Source: CAZYME01 sp964648115 (GTDB lineage: Bacteria; Pseudomonadota; Gammaproteobacteria; Legionellales; Legionellaceae). Taken from it: DNA of 64,000 bases. Below are positions 33,754-42,572 of the stretch, in pieces. The notes beneath the pieces were generated by a model. It was not told where the DNA came from. It made no database searches and saw nothing but the letters and a program-made list of their open reading frames with translations. Position 1 is the stretch's first letter; each line of letters opens with the position of its first letter. Location: NCBI GenBank assembly GCA_964648115.1, contig CAZYME010000012.1, positions 1 to 64,000 of the forward strand, given 5' to 3'. Both the position numbers and the translations under genes were made by a program.

Positions 33754-35826
33754 CTATAAAGTCGTAGACAAACATTCTCTAGCTTGTAAACAACGTTCAT
33801 ACTCCTCACGAAAAATTTTTAAATTTTGCAAAGTCTCAAATACTTTATCCGTTCGTGTTTTATCAGGGCTAGGAGGTTTTTGTGCGTATAGATGATACAT
33901 GCTTTTGTCCTTTAAGGATGCTTGAAGCGGGCGGAATCTAAAAAAACGCTCCCCTGTTATTGTCGAGACGGCAAAGGGCTTGCTTCGCTTAAATCCTTCT
34001 TTATAGGTTTCTTCAAACAATTCATCCGCTCTTAATATTTGATTGCGAAACTCGACAGCACGAGATAATGCAAATGCCTCAGCTGAATCCAGTCTTTTTT
34101 CTGCTCGTTCTTTTATAACTTGGTAAATTTGTCTGCAAATGACGCTATTATCTTTTTTTAGTGTTTCAAGTTGGTTTCGAAGAGTCCTTATTTCTTGCCA
34201 TACAGAGTCAAATTCGAGCTCTTTTGCGGCCCCACACAATACAGCTTGATATATCCGTTCAAAATAAGTGATTAAATCGACGTAAAAAGCGCCTGGATCA
34301 AACTTTTTTGGATCATGTAATTGATGGTTAGAAATATGATTAATCGTATCTAAATACCCAAAAGCATCCATAACTCGAGCGTATTTTGTTGCGTCATTAA
34401 AATCCAACGTACTAATATTACCTACCCGCAACTCCACTGTGCGAAGCGGATATTCAGTACGTAACTTTTGATAATTTATCTCATCTCTTGCAGGGTTTTT
34501 ATAAGGTGTCTGAAGATCTCCAAGCACCTTAATTAAAACGGTTCTTTTCCAAACGTTTATAATACTTGGATCACTCAAATTAGGTTTTAATTTTTCCTTT
34601 ATAAATGTTCCCAGCATCCTGAATTGCCCCTCTTCTGTCTTTTCCTGCTGGTAGGCTTTCAAAAACACTAAATTATCCTCGGGTTTAAATAACATGCCTT
34701 CAATTAATTTATGAACCGCTCCCAAAATTGCTTGAGATACATCTAGCGCTATTAGGCCGTTTGTGACCAACTCCTCCAAACCTAGTCGGATAGCACATCC
34801 AAACACTGGGGATTCATCTTTTGGCAGATATGGTTCGTAATCACCTTCAACTACATTTTTAGAAAACTTGACGGATACACTGATAATTTCTTCAATAACT
34901 GATTCACTGATAACCTCATTCCATCGCTGTCCATACAATGCTTGAAACACGTGATTTTTCTTGTTATCTAAACCCTCTCCAAAGGCAAACACCAGAGTTT
35001 GTTCTGGATGTTGGTTTTTAACAAACCCTCCTGTTTCATCCATATCAAAATAATCGGTGGGTAAATTATCATAAAGCCCTCCATCTACATATTTTTGCTT
35101 TATACCGCCGACCTCAATTTCGACTGGCTCTAAAATAACTGGAATTGAAGCAGATGCTCTGCAAGCTAATGCTATTTCGACATCTGCTGTAAGATCCTTA
35201 TTAAAAATCTGAAGTTCTCCATTGGGGAATTTGACGGCCGGAATAACGAGTTGTTTAAATTTAGCAGGAAAAAGTCGATTGAGAATAGCCAGATCACCAA
35301 ACGTAAATCGAGGCTGCTTTTCCTGGAGTTTGGTGAGCAGATCTTTAAAATCGGGATCCTGGCTGGCAATCTCATCCCTATCTTTTATGCTATCTAAAGA
35401 TGTTCTTACTGTTTCAATAATATGGTGACGAATAAATGCTTCGATAGGTTTACCATCTTTCGTGATAAAGCAAACACCCGGTGGATTCTTGCCAAAAGCA
35501 GACCCAACGTTGCTACCCAGTAATGCTTTTAAATTGGTTGCCAGTAATGTATCTCTAAGAATTGCGGAGGGCATTCCAACAGCCATTAATGTAGCAGTAA
35601 GTGCGCCTGCCGAGGACCCAGCAAATACTTCAACTGCTTCCAAAACACCTGTTTCTTCCATTCCCTTGTAAGCCCCAGGATAAACAACACCTTTGGCACC
35701 GCCACCACTGCAGACGATTCGAATGATACGACGCAGATGCGCTTGCTTTAATGCTTGAAGATGGGCTGAAATAACACGATCGGACTCCATAGGAAAACCC
35801 CGCGCTATCTGATCATATATAACCAT
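33754..35826 (-). CDS. Patatin-like phospholipase, candidate effector
   Basis: A protein of about 690 residues with an N-terminal patatin domain. The oxyanion motif is CSGGGAKGVVYPG, the nucleophile elbow GSSAG (GxSxG), and the catalytic Asp lies in KYVDGGLYDNLP. This is the Ser-Asp dyad of patatin lipid acyl hydrolases. Long helical C-terminal regions follow, with no signal peptide, as in the Legionella Vpd effectors, which are type IV substrates. The start at 35826 (MVIYDQ) is tentative; an ATG at 35790 (MESDRV) is the alternative. The first 9 codons lie in a 121-bp repeat that is also found before lnt. Confidence 0.85.
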   Translation of the reverse strand: MVIYDQIARGFPMESDRVISAHLQALKQAHLRRIIRIVCSGGGAKGVVYPGAYKGMEETGVLEAVEVFAGSSAGALTATLMAVGMPSAILRDTLLATNLKALLGSNVGSAFGKNPPGVCFITKDGKPIEAFIRHHIIETVRTSLDSIKDRDEIASQDPDFKDLLTKLQEKQPRFTFGDLAILNRLFPAKFKQLVIPAVKFPNGELQIFNKDLTADVEIALACRASASIPVILEPVEIEVGGIKQKYVDGGLYDNLPTDYFDMDETGGFVKNQHPEQTLVFAFGEGLDNKKNHVFQALYGQRWNEVISESVIEEIISVSVKFSKNVVEGDYEPYLPKDESPVFGCAIRLGLEELVTNGLIALDVSQAILGAVHKLIEGMLFKPEDNLVFLKAYQQEKTEEGQFRMLGTFIKEKLKPNLSDPSIINVWKRTVLIKVLGDLQTPYKNPARDEINYQKLRTEYPLRTVELRVGNISTLDFNDATKYARVMDAFGYLDTINHISNHQLHDPKKFDPGAFYVDLITYFERIYQAVLCGAAKELEFDSVWQEIRTLRNQLETLKKDNSVICRQIYQVIKERAEKRLDSAEAFALSRAVEFRNQILRADELFEETYKEGFKRSKPFAVSTITGERFFRFRPLQASLKDKSMYHLYAQKPPSPDKTRTDKVFETLQNLKIFREEYERCLQARECLSTTL

Positions 35827-35936
35827 ATAGCCCAAGGTTCCTGATTATGTTAGCTGAAATAAAAAAATATACACAAGCTACAATTCGTAAAAAACTTGAC
35901 CTTTTATATCAACTCCTCTATCGTCACCATCAATTA
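35816..35936. repeat. 121-bp direct repeat, copy A
   Basis: Matches copy B at 37436-37556 with no gap and 10 mismatches by eye. The offset is exactly 1620 bp. The two copies bracket the HAD-LRR gene. Copy A also holds the patatin gene start and the start of a 57-residue frame on the + strand. Confidence 0.9.
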
Positions 35937-36020
35937 AATTCCGTAATTTTTCAAGCTGATGGGGTTCACTTCTCTGCTCAATTCTATCCAATTACCTTAG
36001 ACACGCAGGAGACCACATGA
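35847..36020 (+). CDS. Possible 57-residue protein starting inside the direct repeat
   Basis: Open frame ATG 35847 to TGA 36020 with a plausible helical N-terminus (MLAEIKKYTQATIRKKLDLL) and then SVIFQADGVHFSAQFYPITL. In the second repeat copy the same frame has a stop at the sixth codon and another soon after. So either this is a small real gene with a decayed partner copy, or a chance frame. It overlaps the 3' end of the convergent HAD-LRR gene by 24 bases. No strong ribosome site is seen. Confidence 0.35.
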   Translation: MLAEIKKYTQATIRKKLDLLYQLLYRHHQLNSVIFQADGVHFSAQFYPITLDTQETT

Positions 36021-37262
36021 TGCCTCTCTCCTTGTTTCATCTACTACTAAACGCCCTGCTGACCTTAGCTCTGATATTCGCTGATCGCCTCGGGAGTAAG
36101 GTAGTACTTCTTCTCTGGTATGAGCGCTGACCTTATCATTATTCGTTAGCGCATCAATGACAGACCAACTCAGTAGACATTCGCCCGAGCCAGATCTCGA
36201 CAAATCTAAATCCAGTAGTAAAGGCTTAAGTTGATTGTTTATCCAAGTTGCCAAGCCTTTCTGCCCCTCTCGATTTAAGGGATTAGCATTGAAACAAAGA
36301 TGAGGTATATCTAGATTTTTTTGGTCTATGGCCATTAGCAGCTCCGTAAGATCTTGAAGTTTATTTTCTGCAAGGTCTAAATACTCTAGGGGCATCTTGC
36401 TATTTACCAATAAAGTAGACACTCTTGTTAAGAGCTCGGTGGGTTCTATGTGGTTATTAAGTGAGTTCAAGCTTAAGCGTTTAATTTGGGTATTATTAGT
36501 CAAAGCTATGAATAAATTATCGAGCAAAGTCTGCGTATTCCAAGAAAAACAGAGTTTTAAGCTAGTGATAGTTTCAGCATTAATGCTAAGCTCGGTTAGT
36601 TTTGGGGCATTCCCATCTATGGCATCCCAGCAGCGTTTTGCCTTTGATTTTTCATAATCCATAGGTTTGGCCAAAGCTTTGACGGCTTGTTGATAAAGAA
36701 CCTCGCCTACAAAAAGATGGCGGCAACACACTAACCTCTCCCCAAAACGGGGTAAGATGTCAACGGTAAAATGGTCTAAAATTACAAAAGAGTTAACTAC
36801 ACGCACATGCGCTAACAACCAATCCTCAATTTTTTCTCCCTGTGTTTTCTCAGAGGCCGCTTCTATGACATCGAAGATAAAGTCAGACAGACCACTCAAA
36901 GCAAATATTATTTTGAATTGTTCCAGTGTGGTGATGTGGAACCATGGAGCAGTAATAACTATTTTAGCTTCATTAGTTGCGCATAAATTGCGCAGATTGG
37001 TTAGTCCATCTGGTGAAAAACTTTGTACTACTTTTAAGTTTGATTTTAACAATTTCACGCTTTCTTCAGAGAATTTCCCGACTATAGCAGGATGGTTTTC
37101 AATATCATCATCTATCTCGTGCGGGTTTGAGCTTCTGTATGGAGGTGCGAGATTAGAACTATAGAGAACCCAATATATATCTAAAAAAATAATATTTTCC
37201 TTCTGTTCCTTTATTCTTAATTGTTGCGTTGCTTCATCAATAAAACCTTTTGGTTTATACAT
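35997..37262 (-). CDS. Degenerate HAD domain plus leucine-rich repeats, candidate effector
   Basis: A 421-residue protein. Residues about 22-190 match the HAD-like domain also found in RNA-repair (Swiss Army Knife) proteins: IIFLDIYWVL (24-33), VITAPWFH (103-110) and VILDHFTVD (161-169). The catalytic DxD is replaced: Asp28 remains but the second Asp is Tyr30, and the usual ILDD has a His (165), so phosphatase activity is doubtful. The second half carries leucine-rich repeats (KRLSLNSLNNHI, EYLDLAENKLQDL, PHLCFNANPL). The C-terminal 40 residues are polar and Arg/Glu-rich. It is flanked by a 121-bp direct repeat. Host-interaction function is inferred. Confidence 0.78.
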   Translation of the reverse strand: MYKPKGFIDEATQQLRIKEQKENIIFLDIYWVLYSSNLAPPYRSSNPHEIDDDIENHPAIVGKFSEESVKLLKSNLKVVQSFSPDGLTNLRNLCATNEAKIVITAPWFHITTLEQFKIIFALSGLSDFIFDVIEAASEKTQGEKIEDWLLAHVRVVNSFVILDHFTVDILPRFGERLVCCRHLFVGEVLYQQAVKALAKPMDYEKSKAKRCWDAIDGNAPKLTELSINAETITSLKLCFSWNTQTLLDNLFIALTNNTQIKRLSLNSLNNHIEPTELLTRVSTLLVNSKMPLEYLDLAENKLQDLTELLMAIDQKNLDIPHLCFNANPLNREGQKGLATWINNQLKPLLLDLDLSRSGSGECLLSWSVIDALTNNDKVSAHTREEVLPYSRGDQRISELRSAGRLVVDETRREASCGLLRV

Positions 37263-37435
37263 GATAATTCCTATAAAAATTTAAAATGGGACGAATCTGT
37301 GCAGATTCCATCCCCACCACATCATCCCGAGCGCTCGGGAACTTGCGCCCTGATGCAAAATCTAAAATCTCTTATCGGAAAACCCCCATTACATGCTTAT
37401 ACTTTTCTTGTGCATCAGCTAGGCTTAACTTGGAG

Positions 37436-37556
37436 TATATAACCATAAAGTCTAATGTTCCTGATTATGTTAGCTGAAATATAAAATTATACCTAAGCTA
37501 CAATTCGTAAAAAACTTGACCTTTTAGATCGACTCCTCTATCGTCACCATCAATTA
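37436..37556. repeat. 121-bp direct repeat, copy B
   Basis: Second copy of the repeat, directly upstream of lnt. The rest of the 311-bp gap (37263-37435) has no gene I can support; it contains the HAD-LRR promoter side and a short palindrome cccgagcgctcggga at about 37326-37340. Confidence 0.9.
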
Positions 37557-37573
37557 TCTCCTCTATCCGTTTT

Positions 37574-39154
37574 ATGAATCAAAATTTGGCCATTTATAAG
37601 GCAACTCAGTTTATCTTCGCATCAAATTCATGCGCCCATTTTTTGCGCGTATTTTTTGCAGGCTTACTGATTCCGTTCGGATTTGCGCCTTTTCATTTAC
37701 CAGGCCTAACTATATTGGGCATAGGGCTTTTATACGCTCAATTGCAGTTACAGACTCAGAGGCATTCTTTCTTAACCGGTTTTGCTTTTGGAGTAGGTTT
37801 TTTTGGTTTTGGAGTATCTTGGGTCTATGTCAGTATCCATCAATATGGGCACCTTAACCCTGTTCTCTCGGCACTGATTACCCTTTTATTCATTGTGTAT
37901 TTGGCCCTATATTTAGGGTTGTTTACTTCTATATATACAAGACTGAATACGAGAAAAATTTCTCGCTTGCTATCGTGTTTTCTATTTTCAGCACTCTGGT
38001 GTTTAAGTGAGTATCTGCGATCAACGGTGGTGGGTGGTTTCCCTTGGCTATTATTGGGATTCGGACAAATAGATACGCCACTTCAATACTTGTTGCCTAT
38101 CATAGGCGTATATGGGGTAAGTTTTTTAACTTGCTTAGCAGCCGCGTTTTTAGTCACTGGTATGCGAGCAGCCTCAAAAAACCGAACTGTGTGGATAGCT
38201 GCATTTGTTGGAATAATGCTGATCCCAACTATTTTAAAACATCATCAATGGACGACTGTCAGCAAGACCCCTGTATCAGTTGGTGTTATCCAAGCTAATT
38301 TATCCATGCGAGATAAATGGGATGAGGCCTTATTTTGGCAATTGTTACAACATTATAAAAAAGGGATTGATCAGTTAATCGGTAAAAAAACGCTCATTGT
38401 AATGCCAGAGTCAGCGATTCCTTTGCCAGCGAACTACGTTAGCGATTTTCTAGAAAGCATTCATTTGCAAGCAAAACACGCTAAAAGTTCAATTTTACTT
38501 GGCATACCCCAACCCATAATCACGGAAGAGGAAACTCATTATTCTAACTCCGTTCTCGCATTAGGGACTGCTCAAGGCAGTTACTTAAAACAACACCTAG
38601 TCCCATTTGGCGAGTTTATTCCGCAACCTTTTGAACGACTTACACGTTGGTTAGCACTGCCATCGTCAAACCTGACGCCAGGAAAAAGCAAGCAGCCATT
38701 AATTCGAGTGCGTAATCATCCTATCGCAACGCTGATTTGTTATGAGTTAGCATACCCTCAATTACTACGTAAACAATTGCCTGAGGCCGAATGGATTGTT
38801 TCTGTTAGTGACGATGGCTGGTTTGGTCATTCATTAGCTATGTATCAACAACTTCAAATATCACAAGTCCTATCGTTACAAACAGGGCGTTTTCAAGTAG
38901 TAGCCAATAATGATGGCCTTTCTTCATTAATTGACGCACAAGGTAAGATAACCGCCTCACTGCCAGCTTTCCAAGCAGGTATATTGGAAACAGATGTATA
39001 TTCTGCTGATGGCTTAACGCCATGGGTTTATTTTGGCGATATGCCTATTCTATTGATTAATATTTTAATTGTTATTATGGGTATTTTTATTAATATACCG
39101 CGTCGTGCCGCAAGAAGCGAAATCCAAGATCAAGATACCCCACTCATTGCTTAA
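37574..39154 (+). CDS. lnt: Apolipoprotein N-acyltransferase
   Basis: Inner-membrane enzyme that adds the third acyl chain to lipoproteins. It has 526 residues: an N-terminal bundle of membrane helices (about 20-210) and a C-terminal nitrilase domain. Catalytic Glu is in VMPESAIPLP, Cys in TLICYELAYP, and the Lys lies in the LKQHLVPFGEF region. The start is ATG at 37574, 18 bases after the 121-bp repeat. It leads the core cluster lnt - leuS - lptE - holA, usual in gammaproteobacteria. Confidence 0.96.
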   Translation: MNQNLAIYKATQFIFASNSCAHFLRVFFAGLLIPFGFAPFHLPGLTILGIGLLYAQLQLQTQRHSFLTGFAFGVGFFGFGVSWVYVSIHQYGHLNPVLSALITLLFIVYLALYLGLFTSIYTRLNTRKISRLLSCFLFSALWCLSEYLRSTVVGGFPWLLLGFGQIDTPLQYLLPIIGVYGVSFLTCLAAAFLVTGMRAASKNRTVWIAAFVGIMLIPTILKHHQWTTVSKTPVSVGVIQANLSMRDKWDEALFWQLLQHYKKGIDQLIGKKTLIVMPESAIPLPANYVSDFLESIHLQAKHAKSSILLGIPQPIITEEETHYSNSVLALGTAQGSYLKQHLVPFGEFIPQPFERLTRWLALPSSNLTPGKSKQPLIRVRNHPIATLICYELAYPQLLRKQLPEAEWIVSVSDDGWFGHSLAMYQQLQISQVLSLQTGRFQVVANNDGLSSLIDAQGKITASLPAFQAGILETDVYSADGLTPWVYFGDMPILLINILIVIMGIFINIPRRAARSEIQDQDTPLIA

Positions 39155-39290
39155 TGGAATTAGCACAACGTCTTCAGAAGTTTTTGCAAGACACTGTTCA
39201 ATTATTCTACTAATTCGCAATTATTCTATTGCTGCAAATCACAAGAGACGCTATTCTTACCAACCCAACTGAATTTTGTTTATTACACTT

Positions 39291-41762
39291 ATGGATAACA
39301 GCTATATACCGCAAAAAATTGAAGAGCAGGCCCAACAATATTGGCTTAAAAAACAATCATTTAATGTTGTTGAAGACTTAAATAAAGAAAAGTTTTACTG
39401 CTTATCCATGTTTCCATACCCTAGTGGTTCTTTACATATGGGCCATGTTAGAAATTACACATTGGGTGATGTTATTGCCCGATATCAGCGTGCTTTGGGT
39501 AAAAACGTATTACAACCAATTGGTTGGGATGCTTTCGGTCTACCTGCTGAAAATGCCGCTATCAAACACGGGATACCTCCAGCGGTCTGGACAAAACAAA
39601 ATATAGCCGCAATGAAGGAACAGTTTTTAAGATTGGGAAATGCTTATGATTGGCGGCGTGAGATAACCACATGTGATCCTGATTATTATCGATGGGAGCA
39701 GTGGTTTTTCATCAAGCTCTACGAAAAAGGATTGGTTTACAAAAAAAATGCCGTCGTAAATTGGGATCCGGTTGATAAAACAGTTTTGGCCAACGAACAA
39801 GTTGTTGACGGCCGTGGCTGGCGCTCCGGCGCATTGGTGGAGCGTAAAGAGATTTCACAATGGTTTATTAAAATCACTGCCTATGCAGATGAATTATTAA
39901 ACGATTTAGATACCCTGGACGGTTGGCCTGCTCAAGTTAAGCAAATGCAACGTAATTGGATTGGGCGCTCCGAAGGTACTGAAATTTATTTTAAAGTAGA
40001 AAATTACGCTAAACGTTTAAAAATATATACTACCCGCCCTGATACGCTAATGGGGGCCACATATTTAGCAGTTGCATCAGACCATCCACTGGCCAAACAA
40101 GCCGCAGCACATAATCCTGAGGTAAAAGCATTTCTTGCCAGCTGTCAAGGCGTGCGCATGGCTGAGGCCGAACTTGCGACTATGGAAAAGCGCGGTATTG
40201 ATACGGGCATGCTTGCTATCCATCCCGTCAGCGGTAATAAAATACCCGTGTGGGTGGCTAATTTTGTTTTAATGCAATATGGTTCTGGTGCGGTAATGTC
40301 CGTTCCAGCACACGATCAACGCGATTGGGAGTTTGCTCATAAATATCAATTGCCAGCCAAAGAAGTAATTAAACCAGAAGGTACTGATCATGATTTTTCC
40401 ACATCTGCATTTACCGGAGATGGGACACTAGTTAACTCTGATCAGTTTGATGGCTTATCCTCAAAAGATGCGAGAAAAACCATCACTGCTTTTCTGAAAA
40501 AGCATGATGCTGGTAAAGCAATGGTTAATTATCGCTTGCGCGATTGGGGTGTGTCTAGGCAGCGTTATTGGGGCACACCTATTCCTATGATTACCTGTGA
40601 GGATTGTGGGATTGTACCTGTTCCTGAGGCCGATTTACCGGTTGTATTACCAGAACAAATTGAATTGACAGGCAGCGGCTCTCCTTTAGCGCAATGCAGT
40701 GAATTTATTCATACCACCTGCCCTAAATGCGGCCAAGACGCCAATCGTGAATCTGATACGTTTGATACATTTGTGGAATCATCCTGGTACTATGCTAGGT
40801 TCGCTTGCAAAGGGCAAGACAAAGCTATGCTTGACGATCGTGCAAAATATTGGACCCCGGTGGATCAGTATGTAGGTGGTATTGAACATGCAGTTATGCA
40901 TTTACTTTACGCCCGCTTTTTCCATAAGTTAATGCGTGATGAAGGGCTGGTAAATTCAGATGAACCATTTTTGGCGTTATTAAGCCAAGGGATGGTTTTA
41001 AAAGATGGGCACAAAATGTCCAAATCCATAGGTAATATCGTAGATCCTAATCATTTAATTGATACTTACGGTGCCGATACAGCACGTTTATTTGTGATGT
41101 TTGCAGCCCCTCCTGAGCAGTCCCTAGAGTGGTCAGATGCTGCTGTAGAGGGAGCTCACCGCTTCTTGAAACGTCTTTGGGCTTTTGCTTATCAACATCA
41201 ACAAATGATGATCGATATTAATGACTTGCTTGCTGATGGAAACAACAAAATCAATTGGCAAAACTGCGAGAATCGCCTTAAAAAATCGAGGTTAGTTGTT
41301 CACCAAATACTAGCCCAAGCAACACACGATTACGAAAGACATCAGTTTAACACGGTTGTTTCCGGTTGTATGAAGCTCTTTAATGAGCTTTCTGCATACC
41401 AAGTTGAAACAGAAGAAGATAAATACTTTTTACATTCAGGGATAACATTTCTTCTCCAATTGCTTGCGCCAATCACACCCCATATTTGCCATCATTTATG
41501 GCAGCAACTCGGGTTTGAAAAAATCATTATCGATGCGCTTTGGCCTAAATTTGATAAAAGCGCATTAAAAACAGATGAGGTTGATTTTGTTGTGCAAGTA
41601 AACGGTAAGCTTCGAGCTCAATTTACGGCAAATAGTGATACGCCTGAGTCATCTTTAATTGAAATGGCAAAAGAACAGGCCTCGCCTTTTCTTACCGGGA
41701 AATCCGTCACAAAATCGATAGTAGTTCCGCATCGGCAGTTGATTAATTTGGTTATTAATTAA
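39291..41762 (+). CDS. leuS: Leucyl-tRNA synthetase
   Basis: Charges tRNA-Leu. It has 823 residues from ATG at 39291. The class I signatures are present: PYPSGSLHMGHVRN (HIGH type) and HKMSKSIGN (KMSKS). The editing (CP1) domain has TTRPDTLMGATYLA. A zinc-binding TCEDCGIVP and TTCPKCGQ lie in the middle. Full length. Its stop codon abuts the lptE start (no gap), so the two are cotranscribed. Confidence 0.98.
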   Translation: MDNSYIPQKIEEQAQQYWLKKQSFNVVEDLNKEKFYCLSMFPYPSGSLHMGHVRNYTLGDVIARYQRALGKNVLQPIGWDAFGLPAENAAIKHGIPPAVWTKQNIAAMKEQFLRLGNAYDWRREITTCDPDYYRWEQWFFIKLYEKGLVYKKNAVVNWDPVDKTVLANEQVVDGRGWRSGALVERKEISQWFIKITAYADELLNDLDTLDGWPAQVKQMQRNWIGRSEGTEIYFKVENYAKRLKIYTTRPDTLMGATYLAVASDHPLAKQAAAHNPEVKAFLASCQGVRMAEAELATMEKRGIDTGMLAIHPVSGNKIPVWVANFVLMQYGSGAVMSVPAHDQRDWEFAHKYQLPAKEVIKPEGTDHDFSTSAFTGDGTLVNSDQFDGLSSKDARKTITAFLKKHDAGKAMVNYRLRDWGVSRQRYWGTPIPMITCEDCGIVPVPEADLPVVLPEQIELTGSGSPLAQCSEFIHTTCPKCGQDANRESDTFDTFVESSWYYARFACKGQDKAMLDDRAKYWTPVDQYVGGIEHAVMHLLYARFFHKLMRDEGLVNSDEPFLALLSQGMVLKDGHKMSKSIGNIVDPNHLIDTYGADTARLFVMFAAPPEQSLEWSDAAVEGAHRFLKRLWAFAYQHQQMMIDINDLLADGNNKINWQNCENRLKKSRLVVHQILAQATHDYERHQFNTVVSGCMKLFNELSAYQVETEEDKYFLHSGITFLLQLLAPITPHICHHLWQQLGFEKIIIDALWPKFDKSALKTDEVDFVVQVNGKLRAQFTANSDTPESSLIEMAKEQASPFLTGKSVTKSIVVPHRQLINLVIN

Positions 41763-42299
41763 ATGCGGTTTCTATCTCGGCTGCTTATATTAACAACGCT
41801 TGCATTAGCCGGGTGTGGATTTCATCTCCGTGGGATGATTGATGCTGATTCTATTCGGTGGTTAAACAGCGTGGCTATTGTTATACAACAGGCACATCGA
41901 GATTTAGAGCCTTTATTGAGAAACCAATTAAAAGCGTATGATGTTACGGTGACAACTGACCCTGCTCTCGCTCAGTATTGGTTGATCATTGAAAATGAAG
42001 ATCTGCAGCAGAATATTAGCAGCATAAGCTCAAGCACCACCCCGCGGCAATACGAATTAACCTATATATTGAATTTTAAATTACAGCGCGCAAAAGGGGC
42101 TGAAGTTATTCCATTAAACCGAGTTGTGATCACTCGACAAATTACACTCAATAGTGATCGCATATTAGGGTCAAAAGATGAAGCAGATCAGCAAAAAGCC
42201 GAGATGAGGCAAGACGCAGTTATACAAATTCTGAATCGTTTGAGCCATGCTGCACCAAGTATTGAGGCGCCTAGGATTATGTCATCCAGAACGCACTAA
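41763..42299 (+). CDS. lptE: LPS-assembly lipoprotein LptE
   Basis: A 178-residue lipoprotein with lipobox LALAGCGFHLRG (Cys18). It plugs the LptD barrel that puts LPS into the outer leaflet. The family's GFHLRG after the Cys and ALAQYWLIIENE are seen. The ATG follows the leuS stop immediately. It is separated from holA by a 270-bp gap that contains a nested palindrome, an unusual break in this cluster. Confidence 0.94.
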   Translation: MRFLSRLLILTTLALAGCGFHLRGMIDADSIRWLNSVAIVIQQAHRDLEPLLRNQLKAYDVTVTTDPALAQYWLIIENEDLQQNISSISSSTTPRQYELTYILNFKLQRAKGAEVIPLNRVVITRQITLNSDRILGSKDEADQQKAEMRQDAVIQILNRLSHAAPSIEAPRIMSSRTH

Positions 42300-42312
42300 C
42301 AAACAAGACAGG

Positions 42313-42537
42313 ACTGCAGCCTGGATGGAGCGCAGCGCAATCTGGGTTTATGGTGCCACAACACCTGGATTACGGCTTCGCCGTAATAGGTCACGGGGTA
42401 TGTAAATTACGTCGTTGCGAGCGTTATCGAAGCAATCTAGTGGCTTTAAGGGCGCTGGATTTCTTCGATAACGCTCGCAACGACGTTTGGTTGGATGCCA
42501 CGTGACCTGTTACGCTTCGCCCTCATCCGGGCTACAG
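42313..42537. repeat. Nested palindromes: one element inserted in another
   Basis: The outer ends ctgcagcctggat (42313-42325) and atccgggctacag (42525-42537) match the 5078-5157 family. The outer element is interrupted by an inner 79-bp palindrome at 42408-42486 with 29-bp arms (acgtcgttgcgagcgttatc and complement). aggtcacg before and cgtgacct after the inner element form a further inverted pair. The insertion splits the lptE-holA gap. Confidence 0.85.
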
Positions 42538-42572
42538 TTTGGGTTGCTAACGGTTACATGGGTGTTACTAAC

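Noticed and set aside
37263..37435. Coding frames upstream of lnt
   Set aside because: Two overlapping short frames read through the repeat with no ribosome site or motif.
42495..42572. N-terminal extension of holA through the repeat
   Set aside because: The added residues come from the palindrome and are not typical for the delta subunit.
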